A DNA stretch of 64,000 nt, from assembly GCA_025617375.2 (NCBI GenBank), contig JAMYGW020000007.1, forward strand, positions 1,912,890-1,976,889, given 5' to 3'. The translations under genes were made by a program, and so were the position numbers. Within the stretch, counting starts at the first letter, position 1; each line of letters opens with the position of its first letter. Positions 13,098 through 25,915 of this stretch are shown in pieces. The DNA is from Acarospora socialis. Lineage: Eukaryota > Ascomycota > Lecanoromycetes > Acarosporales > Acarosporaceae. The notes below the pieces were generated by a model. The model worked only from the letters and a program-made list of their open reading frames with translations. It searched no databases and was not told the DNA's origin.

Positions 13098-13419
13098 ACA
13101 TTCACTTAGAATCTGATTTCACAGTCAGACAAGTCTTTTGTCTTAATGGTTAGATTTTCAACAGTCACTATGTGAAGAGTGAAAGCAAATGATGAAGAAT
13201 GAAATACATTCTTTGAAGAAAAATAACACATAAAAGATAATTTCTGTATTATTAAGTCAATATGTTTTTCAAGAATGCTGAGTGTATAAAATTAAGTGTG
13301 ATATTTATGATTAAATTAGTTATTATAAGATCTGCTGAGTAGTCAAGAACTATGAACAGTAATTTGATATTGATTATAATTAAATTTCTATATTTATTAT
13401 CAAGTTACAAATTTACAAA

Positions 13420-14480
13420 ACTCTGTTCATCTTAATTGTTTATTTTGATTTAAAGATTGAGTAAATGAATATAATAATCACATTTTTTTATGACTTTATT
13501 GATCAGATCATGTATATGAAGCTTTTTTATGAATATGAGTTTTCTGAGATGATTATCTTGTTTAATAAGATTTTATATGATTTAAAGTAAGCACTACATC
13601 TTTAATACAAAACTTTATGTAATCATCTTATCTCACTCAGTTTCTATCATCTTAATTCTGATTATAATGTCTTTTTTTAAATTAATAATAATGTTATCAT
13701 CACTGTTTACATTAATGATTTTCTTTTTATAAAAGAAAATAAATCAGTTATTCAAGACATCAAAGTATGTCTTATTAACATCTTTAAGATGTCAGATCTC
13801 AGCTCTGTGTTTTACTATTTAAATATAAAGATTGAGTGTAATTATTCTGAATATACTATTTGTTTTATTTAGATAACTTACATCAATAAGATTCTTAAGA
13901 CATTTCAATAGTTATAGACAGTTTTTGTTGACATATTTATGAACTTTGATGCAGTATTCATGAAGAAGTTTATTACTTAGATTGACATCATTACTATTTA
14001 ATGTTATTAAAAGACAGTAAAATCACTAATGTACATCATGTTACAAATACATTTTAATATCATCTTTATCATCTTTACTATCAGTCAGTTTGATCAGAAT
14101 CTAAATATCTCACATTACAATACTATTAAATAAGTCTTCAAATATCTCACTAACACTACAGACTTAAATGTTATCTATAACATTATTGATGCTGATTTCA
14201 TTGATTATATCAATATTAATTAAAGTGACTGTCACAATATTAAAAAGTTCACTGATGTTTATTTCTTTCTTTTCTTTGAAAATTTTATTAATTGATGTTT
14301 AAAATGTCAACAAACTGTCATCTTGTTGTTCACTGAGTCTGAATACATGACTGAAATGCAAACAACAAAGAAAATCATATAATTTCATCACTTTCTTACA
14401 GAAATTGACTTTCTTAATGACAGTGATTCTATTATTATTTGTGTTGACAATCATGATGTTATAAATTTAACTTAAAATTC
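13420..14480 (+). pseudogene. Ty1/copia-type reverse transcriptase and RNase H relic
   Basis: The plus strand reads VITVYINDFLFIKENKS at about 13,693-13,743 and then IFKMSDLSSVFYYLNIKIE, the copia reverse-transcriptase core; the catalytic Tyr-Val-Asp-Asp box is degraded to YIND (13,708-13,719). About 500 bp downstream, ADFIDYI and TESEYMTEM (near 14,335-14,360) match the copia RNase H pattern, including the conserved Ser-x-x-Glu-Tyr-Met. Stops interrupt all frames. This element lies opposite in orientation to the minus-strand copia relic at 3.3-4.7 kb. Its LTR was not identified. Confidence 0.75.
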
Positions 14481-15205
14481 TGAGTTTCATATTTACATTA
14501 AGTACATCAATATTCAGTATTTTTTCATTCATAAAATTGTCAATTGCAGTTTTGTCAATCTTAAATTTGTTTTTATATCTGAATAAGCAACTGATGAACT
14601 CATTAAATCTTTGTTTATTATTAAGTTTCATCACTTTTTTAGTCAGTTAAAACTCATATCAATGTTTTTATAAATTAAATTAACAAAATACCCATTAATG
14701 ATGATCAGAATAACTGACTTATTAAATTTATGAAATATAACAAATTATAATTTACATCATAAGATTGTCAAATCAGTTCTTTTCAATTATTCACTCTTTT
14801 TGTTGTGTGTTCAAGTTCTGATTTCATTATTACTTTATTTTTTGCATTTTTGTTACATTTTTTTCTTTTGTCTTGTTCTTGTTTTCTCATCTCACTGTTA
14901 AGTTTATCTCTTGATAGAATCAGAAAATCTATATTAATTAATGAATGAATATCTAAATCATCTAGAACATCTAGGTTGACTAGAATTGAGAAAGAGTGTT
15001 GAAATATGACTCATATTATGACTTACTTAGCTATATGCTGAGTCAGATTTTCAGTTCTAGCACATTAATCATGTGACTGTTTAGTCATCACACATCAAAA
15101 GTTATTCACTTTGTGTATGCTAGTCTTCTAGATAATTAAGACATCTAATATCAAGCAATAGAAATGTTTCAATTTCAACAATAGCTCTTCACATAAGCTA
15201 CAATG

Positions 15206-17209
15206 TGCATGTGGAGCTGCAATTTACTTGAGGCTCATATATTGCGATATTGCTTTGATCTCTGTCATTATCTTGATACTAGACTAATTGCATTGCAAGA
15301 TAAAAAGACCCTCACTGCTGTCGCTAGAAGACATTCTCTACAAATAGATAGATGCAGTAGTCACATCTTCAAAGATATCTACAGGTCCTGAAGCTGGCGC
15401 AAGTCTTATCTTTGGAGACTACATTGTCTCAATGATGAGCCACAACGGCATGCCGATGGCGCACTCCAATACATCAAGATACCAACCAATGTGACTCCTA
15501 AGAAAAGCTGGCCTTTGGATATGGAGGTTCTCCCCAACATACTATTAGGAATAAATACAGTATATTCAAAAGGAAAAAGGAAAAAGATGCATACACTTGC
15601 GGAGTACTTCATCCATACATAGTCTTGGTGAAGAGCCACAACAGCATTCATTAATATTCCATAACCTGGAACCCTATCCCGCTGTTCTCTCACAAGCGGT
15701 ACTAGTACTCCAGAGCCTAGTCAGCAGCGTCAGCAAGGCGAGAGAATATGTCAAGACCGCGGAGTCCTTCAGACTTGATCGAGAACTTCACGGCGACTCG
15801 TTCAGGCACTGTGGGAACGACCACTGCCGCTGCCGAGAGGGTTATTGTCATCACCTCATCCATCTCATGCCAAGTAGCTTGGATCAGCGAGGACTTATGC
15901 GGAACTCTTATTCGCTGGCTTCAACTGATCCTTTGCATTGGGTCTCAGGTGAAGGGGCAGTGATGAGTATACCACCGTTGCTTCTTATGAAGTAAAGCGA
16001 TAGAATATGAGATGGCGACAAGCGGTGTATTGCACCGGCGACATCGATACCATGATATACGGGCTTCCTAGTGGAGTAACAGATTACTATGACTTGAAAG
16101 AAGATGGCAGTTGAGAGATCATAGATGCTTAGGTAAGGGCTTCCCCCGTCGGCGAGTACGAAGGCTACTTGCAAAATTCTCCGCCACCTCTAGACTTGCT
16201 CTGTAAGGGAATAATGATAACAAGGACCCACAAATTCATCTGATTGAGCACAGATATATGTTTCTATACTGCTTGTATAATAAGATGGGGTTTTTACAAG
16301 TCATAGTCCTGATATGATCAAGGAGCTCTGAGTTGAAAGTCCTCCGGTGGGTAGGGTAAAGTCTGAGGGTGACGGAGAAATTTGCAAATAGCCTTCGTAC
16401 ATGCACCGGTACTCGTACAGTACACTCCGCGTTACACCACAGCACTACCTGAATCTCACCCTGGTTTGTGACACCTTCGTTGAACACTGCATACCTCATG
16501 TACAAGTCTTTCTTTGCCTTAGCATCTGTCCATGATGAGTCTACCATGGTACCTTCTGCTCTACAACGGCGGGGCTCCGATTCCACTTTCGTTGTGTACC
16601 GCTTTTCTTCATGCAGGGCTTTTGTTGCCCCACCTTCGCTCATTATTATAGGTACCTGGTATCACAGATCCAAGGACGAACTGTTTGAAAGGCTATTTTT
16701 ATCTGGCTAACACGAACTGTTCCTGGTATCGAGGTTTCTGACTCGTATCTACGCTCATCTTCCTCCAATTGCGGTTGATGCATGCTGTTGAACAACAACC
16801 CCGCCGTCCTGTCGACTCGGCTCGACGGAAAGGGTCGTACGAGTACAATGTATCCAAAGCATTGCCGAGTATAGTGATAGACTAATCGAATAAACCGCAC
16901 TATTCGACGCGTTGCATCCATGTTTCTTCTCGTCTGAATGTTGGTCCGGGGTATGGATGGCGGCCACATACCAGAGTTGGGGTTCTGGCCCAATCCAGAA
17001 CCCCGCATTCGAATGATTTCACTCTTCCATGGAGATCCAAAGCGTGTGGTGCTGTCGGGACTGGTGGGGCAGATGCAGGCGGGACAATGATCTATTAGTG
17101 ATCTGATGAATTGGCTTAGGCGGATATCACTACGTCCTCAGCTTCAGCTCTCCTCGTCCCCCATCATCCCTTCTTCTAAGCAGTACGATCATCAAGCTGC
17201 TGTTTCACA
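15206..17209. other. Transition zone without a convincing gene
   Basis: Base composition is normal here and CpG is present, but no frame shows a recognisable domain or a coherent exon chain. Open stretches of 60-135 codons occur on both strands; the longest are 15,597-15,995 (+) and 16,236-16,643 (-). The last 100 bases form the promoter side of the monooxygenase gene at 17,210. Confidence 0.6.
16236..16643 (-). CDS. Possible small hypothetical protein, 135 aa
   Basis: The frame runs from a true ATG to a stop on the minus strand and encodes a basic, charged protein. I recognise no domain, signal peptide or membrane segment. It sits beside the retrotransposon block and no homologue is obvious. 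It could equally be a chance open frame or one exon of a gene whose other parts I cannot see. Confidence 0.2.
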   Translation of the reverse strand: MSEGGATKALHEEKRYTTKVESEPRRCRAEGTMVDSSWTDAKAKKDLYMRYAVFNEGVTNQGEIQVVLWCNAECTVRVPVHVRRLFANFSVTLRLYPTHRRTFNSELLDHIRTMTCKNPILLYKQYRNIYLCSIR

Positions 17210-19221
<2,012 letters not shown>

Positions 19222-19759
19222 GGGTTGGGCTAAGGCCTGGGCTAGGGCCTGGCAGCTGCAGCTTGGATCCTGAAGCTTGAGGGATGGGTTCCTTGGGGTG
19301 ATGATCTTGGCAGATGGGATCTCGAAAGGGTAGATTTGGCTTTGAAATACGAGTATGTGTTTTGGCAGCTTGAACACCCTTCTCGTGTAGTTGCAGTGGC
19401 TACCCTAGGTAAAGTACTCCACTTCCAGTCCCACCGGTTAGAATTTGTCTGAATGCGCGCCTCTTCTGTGATTCTCGGAGCGTGTCTGATCACCTAAACT
19501 AGTTCCCTTCGAGTACGTTTTGAGTACCATACAATATTTTGCACGGAGTAAAGCGTAGGCAATCGGAAACGAGTAGTGATTGACTGGAAACCCTCTTTCG
19601 ATTATTTAAGGTTAGCTAGATCACTCGCCACACTCCCCGTCACTGACATTGACTCGGACCACCCATGTTCCATGCGCGGGAGCTGGCTATATAGTATAGA
19701 ATCCATCCAACCAAACATCTCAGCCGTCCGGTCCAGTCCAACTGCTCACCTTCGTTGGG
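19222..19759. other. Intergenic, nothing recognised
   Basis: This is the shared 3' region of two convergent genes (monooxygenase on plus, 508-aa protein on minus). I see no coding frame of note and no repeat. Confidence 0.6.
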
Positions 19760-21334
19760 CTAGCTCGTCTTCGCTAGCCACGGATTAATGAAGAGCTCTT
19801 CCCATAGTTCCCTGTAAGTGGCGCGAGGGACCGTAGCGACGCTAGGTTTCCCGCTGTCAGGCTTCTGGTTGACAGTTTCTGCACGACGCTCGGGAAAATC
19901 CTTTCGCAGCGGTGTGTCAACGTGTAGGTCCTCGAATGCCCATGACTTATGTGGAGGAGAATTGCTCCTTCGTCCGCGACGTGGGTGGACCAATATTCCA
20001 TGCTTAAAATGTACAGCTGCTGGTAACTTCTGATCACCTACCGGGCTTGGAGGCTCGGAGGGTTTGTCAAGTGTAACTGGTGTACTTTGTAGAGGTGCCA
20101 GAGATGTTTGCTCGACGACGCCCTCACTGATGAGTTTCACTTTCCGGCGGAAGGTATTCATTTCCTCCAGCACGTCTGCTGCTGCGGCATCGAGAGCATC
20201 AGCACGAGCACGGGCGGTGTCTGCGTCGGCATAAGTCCGTAGCACTCCATGCAGGAAGAAAAGGTTATCGGTAAAGTCAATTGTTATCTTATTGAGCATA
20301 TGGTTCAAGGGATCTCTGCGTGTCGTTGGTGACTTAGTTGCGGGTTGCTCTGTTGGACTGGCTGATAAAGGCGATATACTCGGAGTGCTAACAGTGCGGT
20401 GACATGGTGGGCGTCTGTTTTCTGGTTCCAAAACTTCCCTTAGCAAGTGCGCTTCAAGAGGTGCAATCTTCTTATGCGGTGCCTTGGATGCCGAGAGGCC
20501 CTCCGGACCAGCTGCATCTTGGGAAATTTCGATTCTGGTGGTAGTCGAGAAAGGATCTTGATGTGATGGTACAATACCGAGGCCAGGTGAGTGTGCTCCA
20601 ACCCACAATGGGGTTTGCAGCTTCACTTCGGCAGACCGACCTCTGATAGTGAAAAGACTATTTGACGGCTTTTGACGTTTCAGGAGTCGAGGTAGCTCTT
20701 CCTCATCACTAAGCCTAAGACGTATCATCTTAGTGGTCGTATCAATGGACTTTTCGGGCTGCGTAACAATGATAGAGCTATGAATCGTGGTGCTGGAACC
20801 ACTGGACGATGATTCGAAAGTTTGAAAGTCACGACTGTCCAGGCTCGACAGACTGCTCTCTTGGTCTCCAACATCTTGGACTTGTAACTGGCTTCTGTCA
20901 CGTCGTTGCTCCTGAGACTGATCGCCACTGCGTGATCTTAATTGACCCTCATCGTAACGGCTGATGATATTGTACAGGTCACGATCTTTGAGTCGTTTGT
21001 CCTTCTCCTTATATTGACCCTTACTTCCAAGTCTTCGGTCCCGTTCTTCAATCATCAAATACTGTATAATGCTGACGTCCCTTTCGCACTCGGAGAGGCA
21101 AGCGAGGTAGCGCATGAAATCTCTGCCGACGTCGTCGAGGTCTGTCGGTCTAAGGCCATCTACGTCTGGTATCGCAGAGAGTGGGTCGAGGCCCCAGTTT
21201 CGGCTGACTTTGTCGACGGACAGATCAAAAGCTCGCTGAGATGCCGCATTGCGTGGGATCAGCTGACCGTCCTTATCCTATGTTTGGTTAGAGGACGGCA
21301 CACGACCAGGTGGGGACAGCCTTACTCGGGCCAT
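19760..21334 (-). CDS. Hypothetical protein, 508 aa
   Basis: I do not recognise this family. The model joins a 9-nt first exon (21334-21326, Met-Ala-Arg) to a long second exon (21277-19760) across a 48-nt intron with GTAAGG and ATAG ends. The frame is open upstream of the first Met of exon 2, which is why I extended it. The N-terminal 75 residues look globular (SRNWGLDPLSAIPDVDG, then FMRYLACLSECERD). The middle is Ser-, Arg- and Glu-rich and probably disordered. A helical stretch follows around residues 335-390 (DFTDNLFFLHGVLRTYADADTARARADALDAAAADVLEEM, quoted in part as a guide to position). No signal peptide or membrane segment is visible, so a nuclear or cytosolic protein is likely. Confidence 0.65.
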
Positions 21335-21550
21335 GATGATGTCGGACTTTGAAGAGTTACGGTCAGTCCTCCTGGAGTAATCTGACGCGTAAATCACGCC
21401 TAGTCAAGGCCTGTTGCGAATCGATGAACGCGTAAGTGAACTGAGTTGGCAGGAAAGTAGATGCCCTAGCTAAGACTTTGTAGTTTCCCAGGCGACATTT
21501 CTATTCTCAATGTAATGTAATCCGTTGTGACGCAGGATTTTGATGGGTTA

Positions 21551-23048
21551 CTACAGCTTCGTGCAAAAGTCTCTTCCGTGCTTGGTCTGCCACCGGCAGA
21601 GGAACACCTCCAACGTCATTCCAATAAAACCAGCGACGCATATTCCCCCAGAATCGCTCACGCTGGTCGCGCCAAGAGAAAACTCTCTATCTTCCCTTGG
21701 TACTCTATCAGTAATCTCTGCGAAAGTGTTTACATAGACAAGTCCTCCAAGCAGACCCTCCCAGAATACTATGGCGAAGATAATGTAGACGTGAGGGATA
21801 AAGTTGGAGAGGGCGTGAAGCGTCAACAGAGCAAGGTTGAGCATTTGTAGGAAGGACGGCACGTAAAGGTTGTGGATACGGAAGAAAGGCGTAGACGACC
21901 TCGATATGAAGACGCCAACTTGATAGATGGCGTTATACGTGGGATAGAAGGCACGGTAGTGCTTAAAAGGTGTCTGTGGCAGTGGGTACAGTAGAGTTGG
22001 TGCAACGCCTTGGTTGATGGTGTACTCTGCGATGTAGACGAGAAGTAGTGGTAGCATACTAGTTCTTGTCAGTCTCGACTTCGGGACATGCTGAGATACA
22101 GCTTACTAAGGGAAGAAAAGCCTGCTCGATCGATTCAAATTGGCCTTGAATTCGGTCCACATGTTGTTGCTTTTCGCATCCAAGGTGCCCTTCATAGGAG
22201 ACTGCGCTGGGCTACTAAGCAGAGTTTGATGCTCCAGGTTGCGGTCGTCAGGATAATTATCAAGGTCCGAAGTCTCCCTGTCCACTGCAGATACATGTCG
22301 TTCGATTAACAACCGCCGTCCCGCATGCTTCAACGGCCCTCTAGGTAACACAGCAAAGAAGCTCAGCAACATGACGAGAGGGAGCAGTGAAGATGTCAAC
22401 AGGGTATGTTTGACGCTTAGTCCAAGGGAAGTCGTTGCTACCGCATATGCCCCAGCTCCTATCAATCCAGCTGCTCCGGTACCGCTGCCCCAAGCTGCCA
22501 AGCTGAAGGGCCCGTAGAAGTGTGTCAAGCCTAAGAAGCTCAATTCCCCACCTCCACTACTAAGACTGGCAAGGACGACCCCAGCCATCTTCGTACTTAT
22601 AGTCTCAGCATCGGTATTTGCGGGAGTGAGGGCGATAAGTAGCATGCCGCTCATGGATAGCGTAACGAAGACCACGATCCGAAGAGGGTACGGTACCACG
22701 TGGATAAAGTACGGTGCACACAGCTTCGTAAGGAATGAGGGTATAACGTCCGCAAGAAGCACGACACCCTTAGGTATGTTGGGACCGACCAAGTCCAATG
22801 CAGCGGAGAGAATAACCACGTAGAGAACGTTGTTGATAAGACCTGCAAGGCGGAGAAGTCAGCTACACCCTTGATGCTGCTTGAGGAGTGTCTCGACGAT
22901 GACTGCACTGGGTCTAACGAGTGAACTCACCAAATAGCCAGAAAGCCAAGCAGACGCGGGCATCAGCGCCATCAAAGGCCGCTTTGAGGCGTGCCCTATA
23001 CATCGCCCAGGACGATGAAGGAGCTCCGGGCAGAGGTAACATGTTCAT
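21551..23048 (-). CDS. BTN1: Battenin/CLN3 homologue Btn1, 453 aa
   Basis: The model has three exons: 23048-22931, 22842-22107 and 22058-21551, with phases 1 and 2. Splicing restores the family block [19 protein letters not shown] across the first junction and [16 protein letters not shown] across the second. The conserved FEGGLLGG-like block appears as [12 protein letters not shown] near the C-terminus. About ten hydrophobic membrane spans are present. Btn1 is a vacuolar (lysosomal) membrane protein that affects vacuolar pH and basic amino-acid balance. Its 453-residue length matches fungal Btn1 proteins. It ends 217 bp from the start of the downstream 508-aa gene on the same strand. Confidence 0.93.
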
Positions 23049-23992
23049 CAAGTGTGCATTATACAGCTTCCCGCTTTAAGTTGAGGAACTGAACGGAGTG
23101 TTGAAACATAATGAGTTGCTTGAAGTGGAGTGTCTGAGCTTGAGCCGTCTCTGCCATATGATCCAAGTGTCCCGTGAACAGGGTGTTGAGTGACCGGGGA
23201 GTGAGATACATTGCATAAGGTATGGTCTTGTACAAATGTGCATAAAAATAATTTCTGCTTCGACACCATCGTCATCCTCTTGCCTGCTCTCTTATGTTTA
23301 CTTCAAGTCTGTACGAAGTACCTACGTCCAAGCCTAGCCTGACTGCTGCAACGTATTGGAGGCCAGACCTGTGGACCTGCTTTATTGAGCTCCGGGTTCC
23401 CTAGGTCTGTTTGCTTCTGTGCAGTACCTTCCGCTGCCAGATTGACTTTGACCAAACTCTTCCCGCTCTACGAGGTCATCTTGTTTCTGTTACCTCATTA
23501 AGCGCGGCTTTCGCGATTTCTGAACTTAATGGCTTGAATTGATCATCACCTTGTGCTTCTCTATGTATTGCCACTTTGCTGGCTTCATCCTGATCGAAGT
23601 CATACGCATGCACCAGCATAAGGCTGGTATTCAGCCTTATGTGTGCGCGTATCCCAATGGTCGTTGAAGATCCTTGTTCACCTGCTTTTCATTCTGATTA
23701 GCTGACCGTCGGTCCACTTGGCTAGCTATGCCTGTCACCGCTGCCTAAACCTCATGCCACTGGAATTCTTCCTGTCCCAATACTCTGTCTTCATTCGTCT
23801 GGCGAGTCAACGCCCTGACTCATCTTGTCCGAATCACGTACGCCCGAATATATTGCGAGTTGCGTTGGGCGTCCCTCCAGCGTTGTCCTATCGAGAGAGT
23901 ACCACAGGGCATGCACGTCATGATCACGTTCAAGTACCGGCTTCAAGCTCTGTTGGAACTCAGATTGCCCAACCGTACTGTGACTGATAGTC
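23049..23992. other. Divergent promoter region between BTN1 and membrane-protein gene
   Basis: This stretch of about 940 bp separates two divergently transcribed genes. Short open frames occur on both strands but none shows a recognisable feature. I see no repeat or RNA gene. Confidence 0.6.
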
Positions 23993-25915
23993 ATGGCGCC
24001 CTTCTTAGCAAGTGTCATTGCGGCGAGCAGTGTGCTCACGATATGCACAGCAATAGCCATAGATGATCCCGATTGTTACCAGCAGTTTCTTGACCTCAGA
24101 AAATCCAACCCCAACGATCCTCGGCTTTACTACGATAAAGACGCCAATGGATCCATTATAGAGAAGACTTACACCATGGTCACCTTATCGGCATGCAATC
24201 AAGCATGTGGAAGGGCCCCAAATGCATACAATATCTGGGATGTTCAGCGGCGCGTTGCAACTTGGATGGTCCCGCTATTCATCCTCATCGGCTCCATGCA
24301 TTTTGTACCGCTTGGGATATGGAACGCAGCCCAGGTCACCGTACATCTTCTGGCTGACCCGATCAACAGCTTTCGATGCCTCCTGTCAAAGCTGGCCACT
24401 CACCAGTATTGGTATAAGAGAGGACAGCTTTCCACGGATTTACCTACTGAGACTCGCAAAGACATTGCAATGATCATGTTGGCATATGATGCTTGGCAGG
24501 AGATCTTATCTTGTAGGGCAGGGGACCAAGTCGAGCGTACTGGAGAGGAGGTGTTTGAAACCCTAAAGGATTGGCTGAGGGAGTCTCCTCATGTACCCGA
24601 AATCAAACGACTCGCACGTCTCAACGCTTGCCGAACAGCGGCATACGAGTTAGCCGATTGTAGAGCATCTGGACTCGCCAAGACGTTGATCGGAACGGTC
24701 AATTACGTGATCATCATAGGTGCCTCTTTGATCCATATCAACTACGGTGATTTCAACAATCGAACCGGCCACAGCATCGCGTTTGCCATGTTATATTCCT
24801 GGCTCATCCCAACCGTCCTCCTGAGCTCGATGGTTGGAGGCTTCAACAGCAAGTACTCATCCAAAGCCATTTTGGATCGCTTGCATACCGATCTCATCAG
24901 AATCGAGCTCGACTCCGACGACCCGGCTCATGCGATTGCCCTACCTCAGCTAGCACCTTTCACCGGCATATCCGGGGAGGCTCCCCAAGCGGTGTACGAA
25001 TCATTGCCATGGTGCGGCGGAAATTACACCTTCTGTCCGCGCCAAAGCCACTGGGGCCGTCGAAATCCGATAAGCACTACAGTTGCAGCCAGTGTACCCA
25101 CGTTGATAGCCATGTTCAGCGCCTGCTTCATGTCTTACACCAGCCCGACAGTGGGAATAGGTTGCCGATCCGTGCAGCACTTCGCCTTCTACGCCGCCTG
25201 GATCGTTAGCGCCATTTTAACAAACTACATCCAATTCGAGGACGGCGTCCTTCCGTCGGTGTACAACCCCCAACCTGGCGAGCGCCATGAGCGTCACGTT
25301 CGTTACCAGCTCCCTTTCAGCCACACCCATTCTCAAATACAAGATCCCGAAAACTCAACCAAACCTTTCGCCGAACACGAGGAGCACGCGACAGATCCAC
25401 CGCAGCGCGCCGTAGTCAAAGGATACAGGAACGAAAACGAAAACGCCGACCCTCCCCGACACCCACTCGTACCAAAGCGGCAATGGCACCGAGTCCTACT
25501 CAAAGATCTCTTCATCCTCATCCCGCAAGCGACTGTCTTCCTCGCTGGCTTCTGCGGCTGGTTCAACAGCTGTTTCTGCTGGAGCGCCTGGTTCAGCCTG
25601 CTCGGGCACGCACACGTCGTGCTCGACCCGCAAGAATCCATCCGCGCCCTCGCGCGCAAGACTTGGCCGCTGCTGACTCTTTTACCAGTCCTCGGCCATC
25701 TATCGTTTGTTTTGGGCATCTGTATCGTCTTTAGAGGCGGGGCGCGACTTTTTTCTGTGGGTGAGGAGAAGAGATATAAGGAGAGAGACTACGTCGTGCC
25801 CCTTGGGGACGGTAGCTTGTCGAGGGCGTCGACCATCTTGTTGCCTTTGACGGGGAGGGATCGAGATGCTGTTGGTAGGGCTGCGGCTGCGGTGGTGGAG
25901 GAGAGCGATGGTTGA
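23993..25915 (+). CDS. Orphan multi-pass membrane protein, 640 aa, single exon
   Basis: The gene is intronless. A hydrophobic N-terminus (residues 1-22) looks like a signal peptide, followed by a lumenal segment with three Cys (28, 68, 72). Membrane spans are likely near residues 90-112, 232-250, 262-283, about 360-385, about 393-412, about 505-530 and about 558-585. Between them lie a charged loop with a helical stretch at 150-225 and a long His/Glu/Pro-rich loop before the last two spans. The Met at 23,993 is supported by the signal peptide. I know proteins of this general layout only as uncharacterised fungal membrane proteins, and no transporter motif is evident. Confidence 0.8.
   Translation: MAPFLASVIAASSVLTICTAIAIDDPDCYQQFLDLRKSNPNDPRLYYDKDANGSIIEKTYTMVTLSACNQACGRAPNAYNIWDVQRRVATWMVPLFILIGSMHFVPLGIWNAAQVTVHLLADPINSFRCLLSKLATHQYWYKRGQLSTDLPTETRKDIAMIMLAYDAWQEILSCRAGDQVERTGEEVFETLKDWLRESPHVPEIKRLARLNACRTAAYELADCRASGLAKTLIGTVNYVIIIGASLIHINYGDFNNRTGHSIAFAMLYSWLIPTVLLSSMVGGFNSKYSSKAILDRLHTDLIRIELDSDDPAHAIALPQLAPFTGISGEAPQAVYESLPWCGGNYTFCPRQSHWGRRNPISTTVAASVPTLIAMFSACFMSYTSPTVGIGCRSVQHFAFYAAWIVSAILTNYIQFEDGVLPSVYNPQPGERHERHVRYQLPFSHTHSQIQDPENSTKPFAEHEEHATDPPQRAVVKGYRNENENADPPRHPLVPKRQWHRVLLKDLFILIPQATVFLAGFCGWFNSCFCWSAWFSLLGHAHVVLDPQESIRALARKTWPLLTLLPVLGHLSFVLGICIVFRGGARLFSVGEEKRYKERDYVVPLGDGSLSRASTILLPLTGRDRDAVGRAAAAVVEESDG

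Larger units (their letters stand above)
1..15205. repeat. AT-rich, RIP-like mutated retrotransposon block
   Basis: The block is very AT-rich; the first 60 bases contain 13 G or C. Reading through it I found no CpG, and only scattered CpC or GpG, while CpA/TpG and CpT/ApG steps are frequent. The first GG of the normal sequence is near 15,212 and the first CpG near 15,244, so the right edge is sharp. All recognisable coding remnants are retrotransposon proteins full of stop codons. This is the pattern left by repeat-induced point mutation or a related cytosine-deamination process. Short open frames inside it (for example 2,286-2,585) are not genes. The left edge lies outside the window. Confidence 0.9.

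Noticed and set aside
15406-15693. 95-codon minus-strand frame with hydrophobic segments
   Set aside because: No domain, weak start context and an AT-rich intron-like interior. I could not extend it into a coherent spliced gene.
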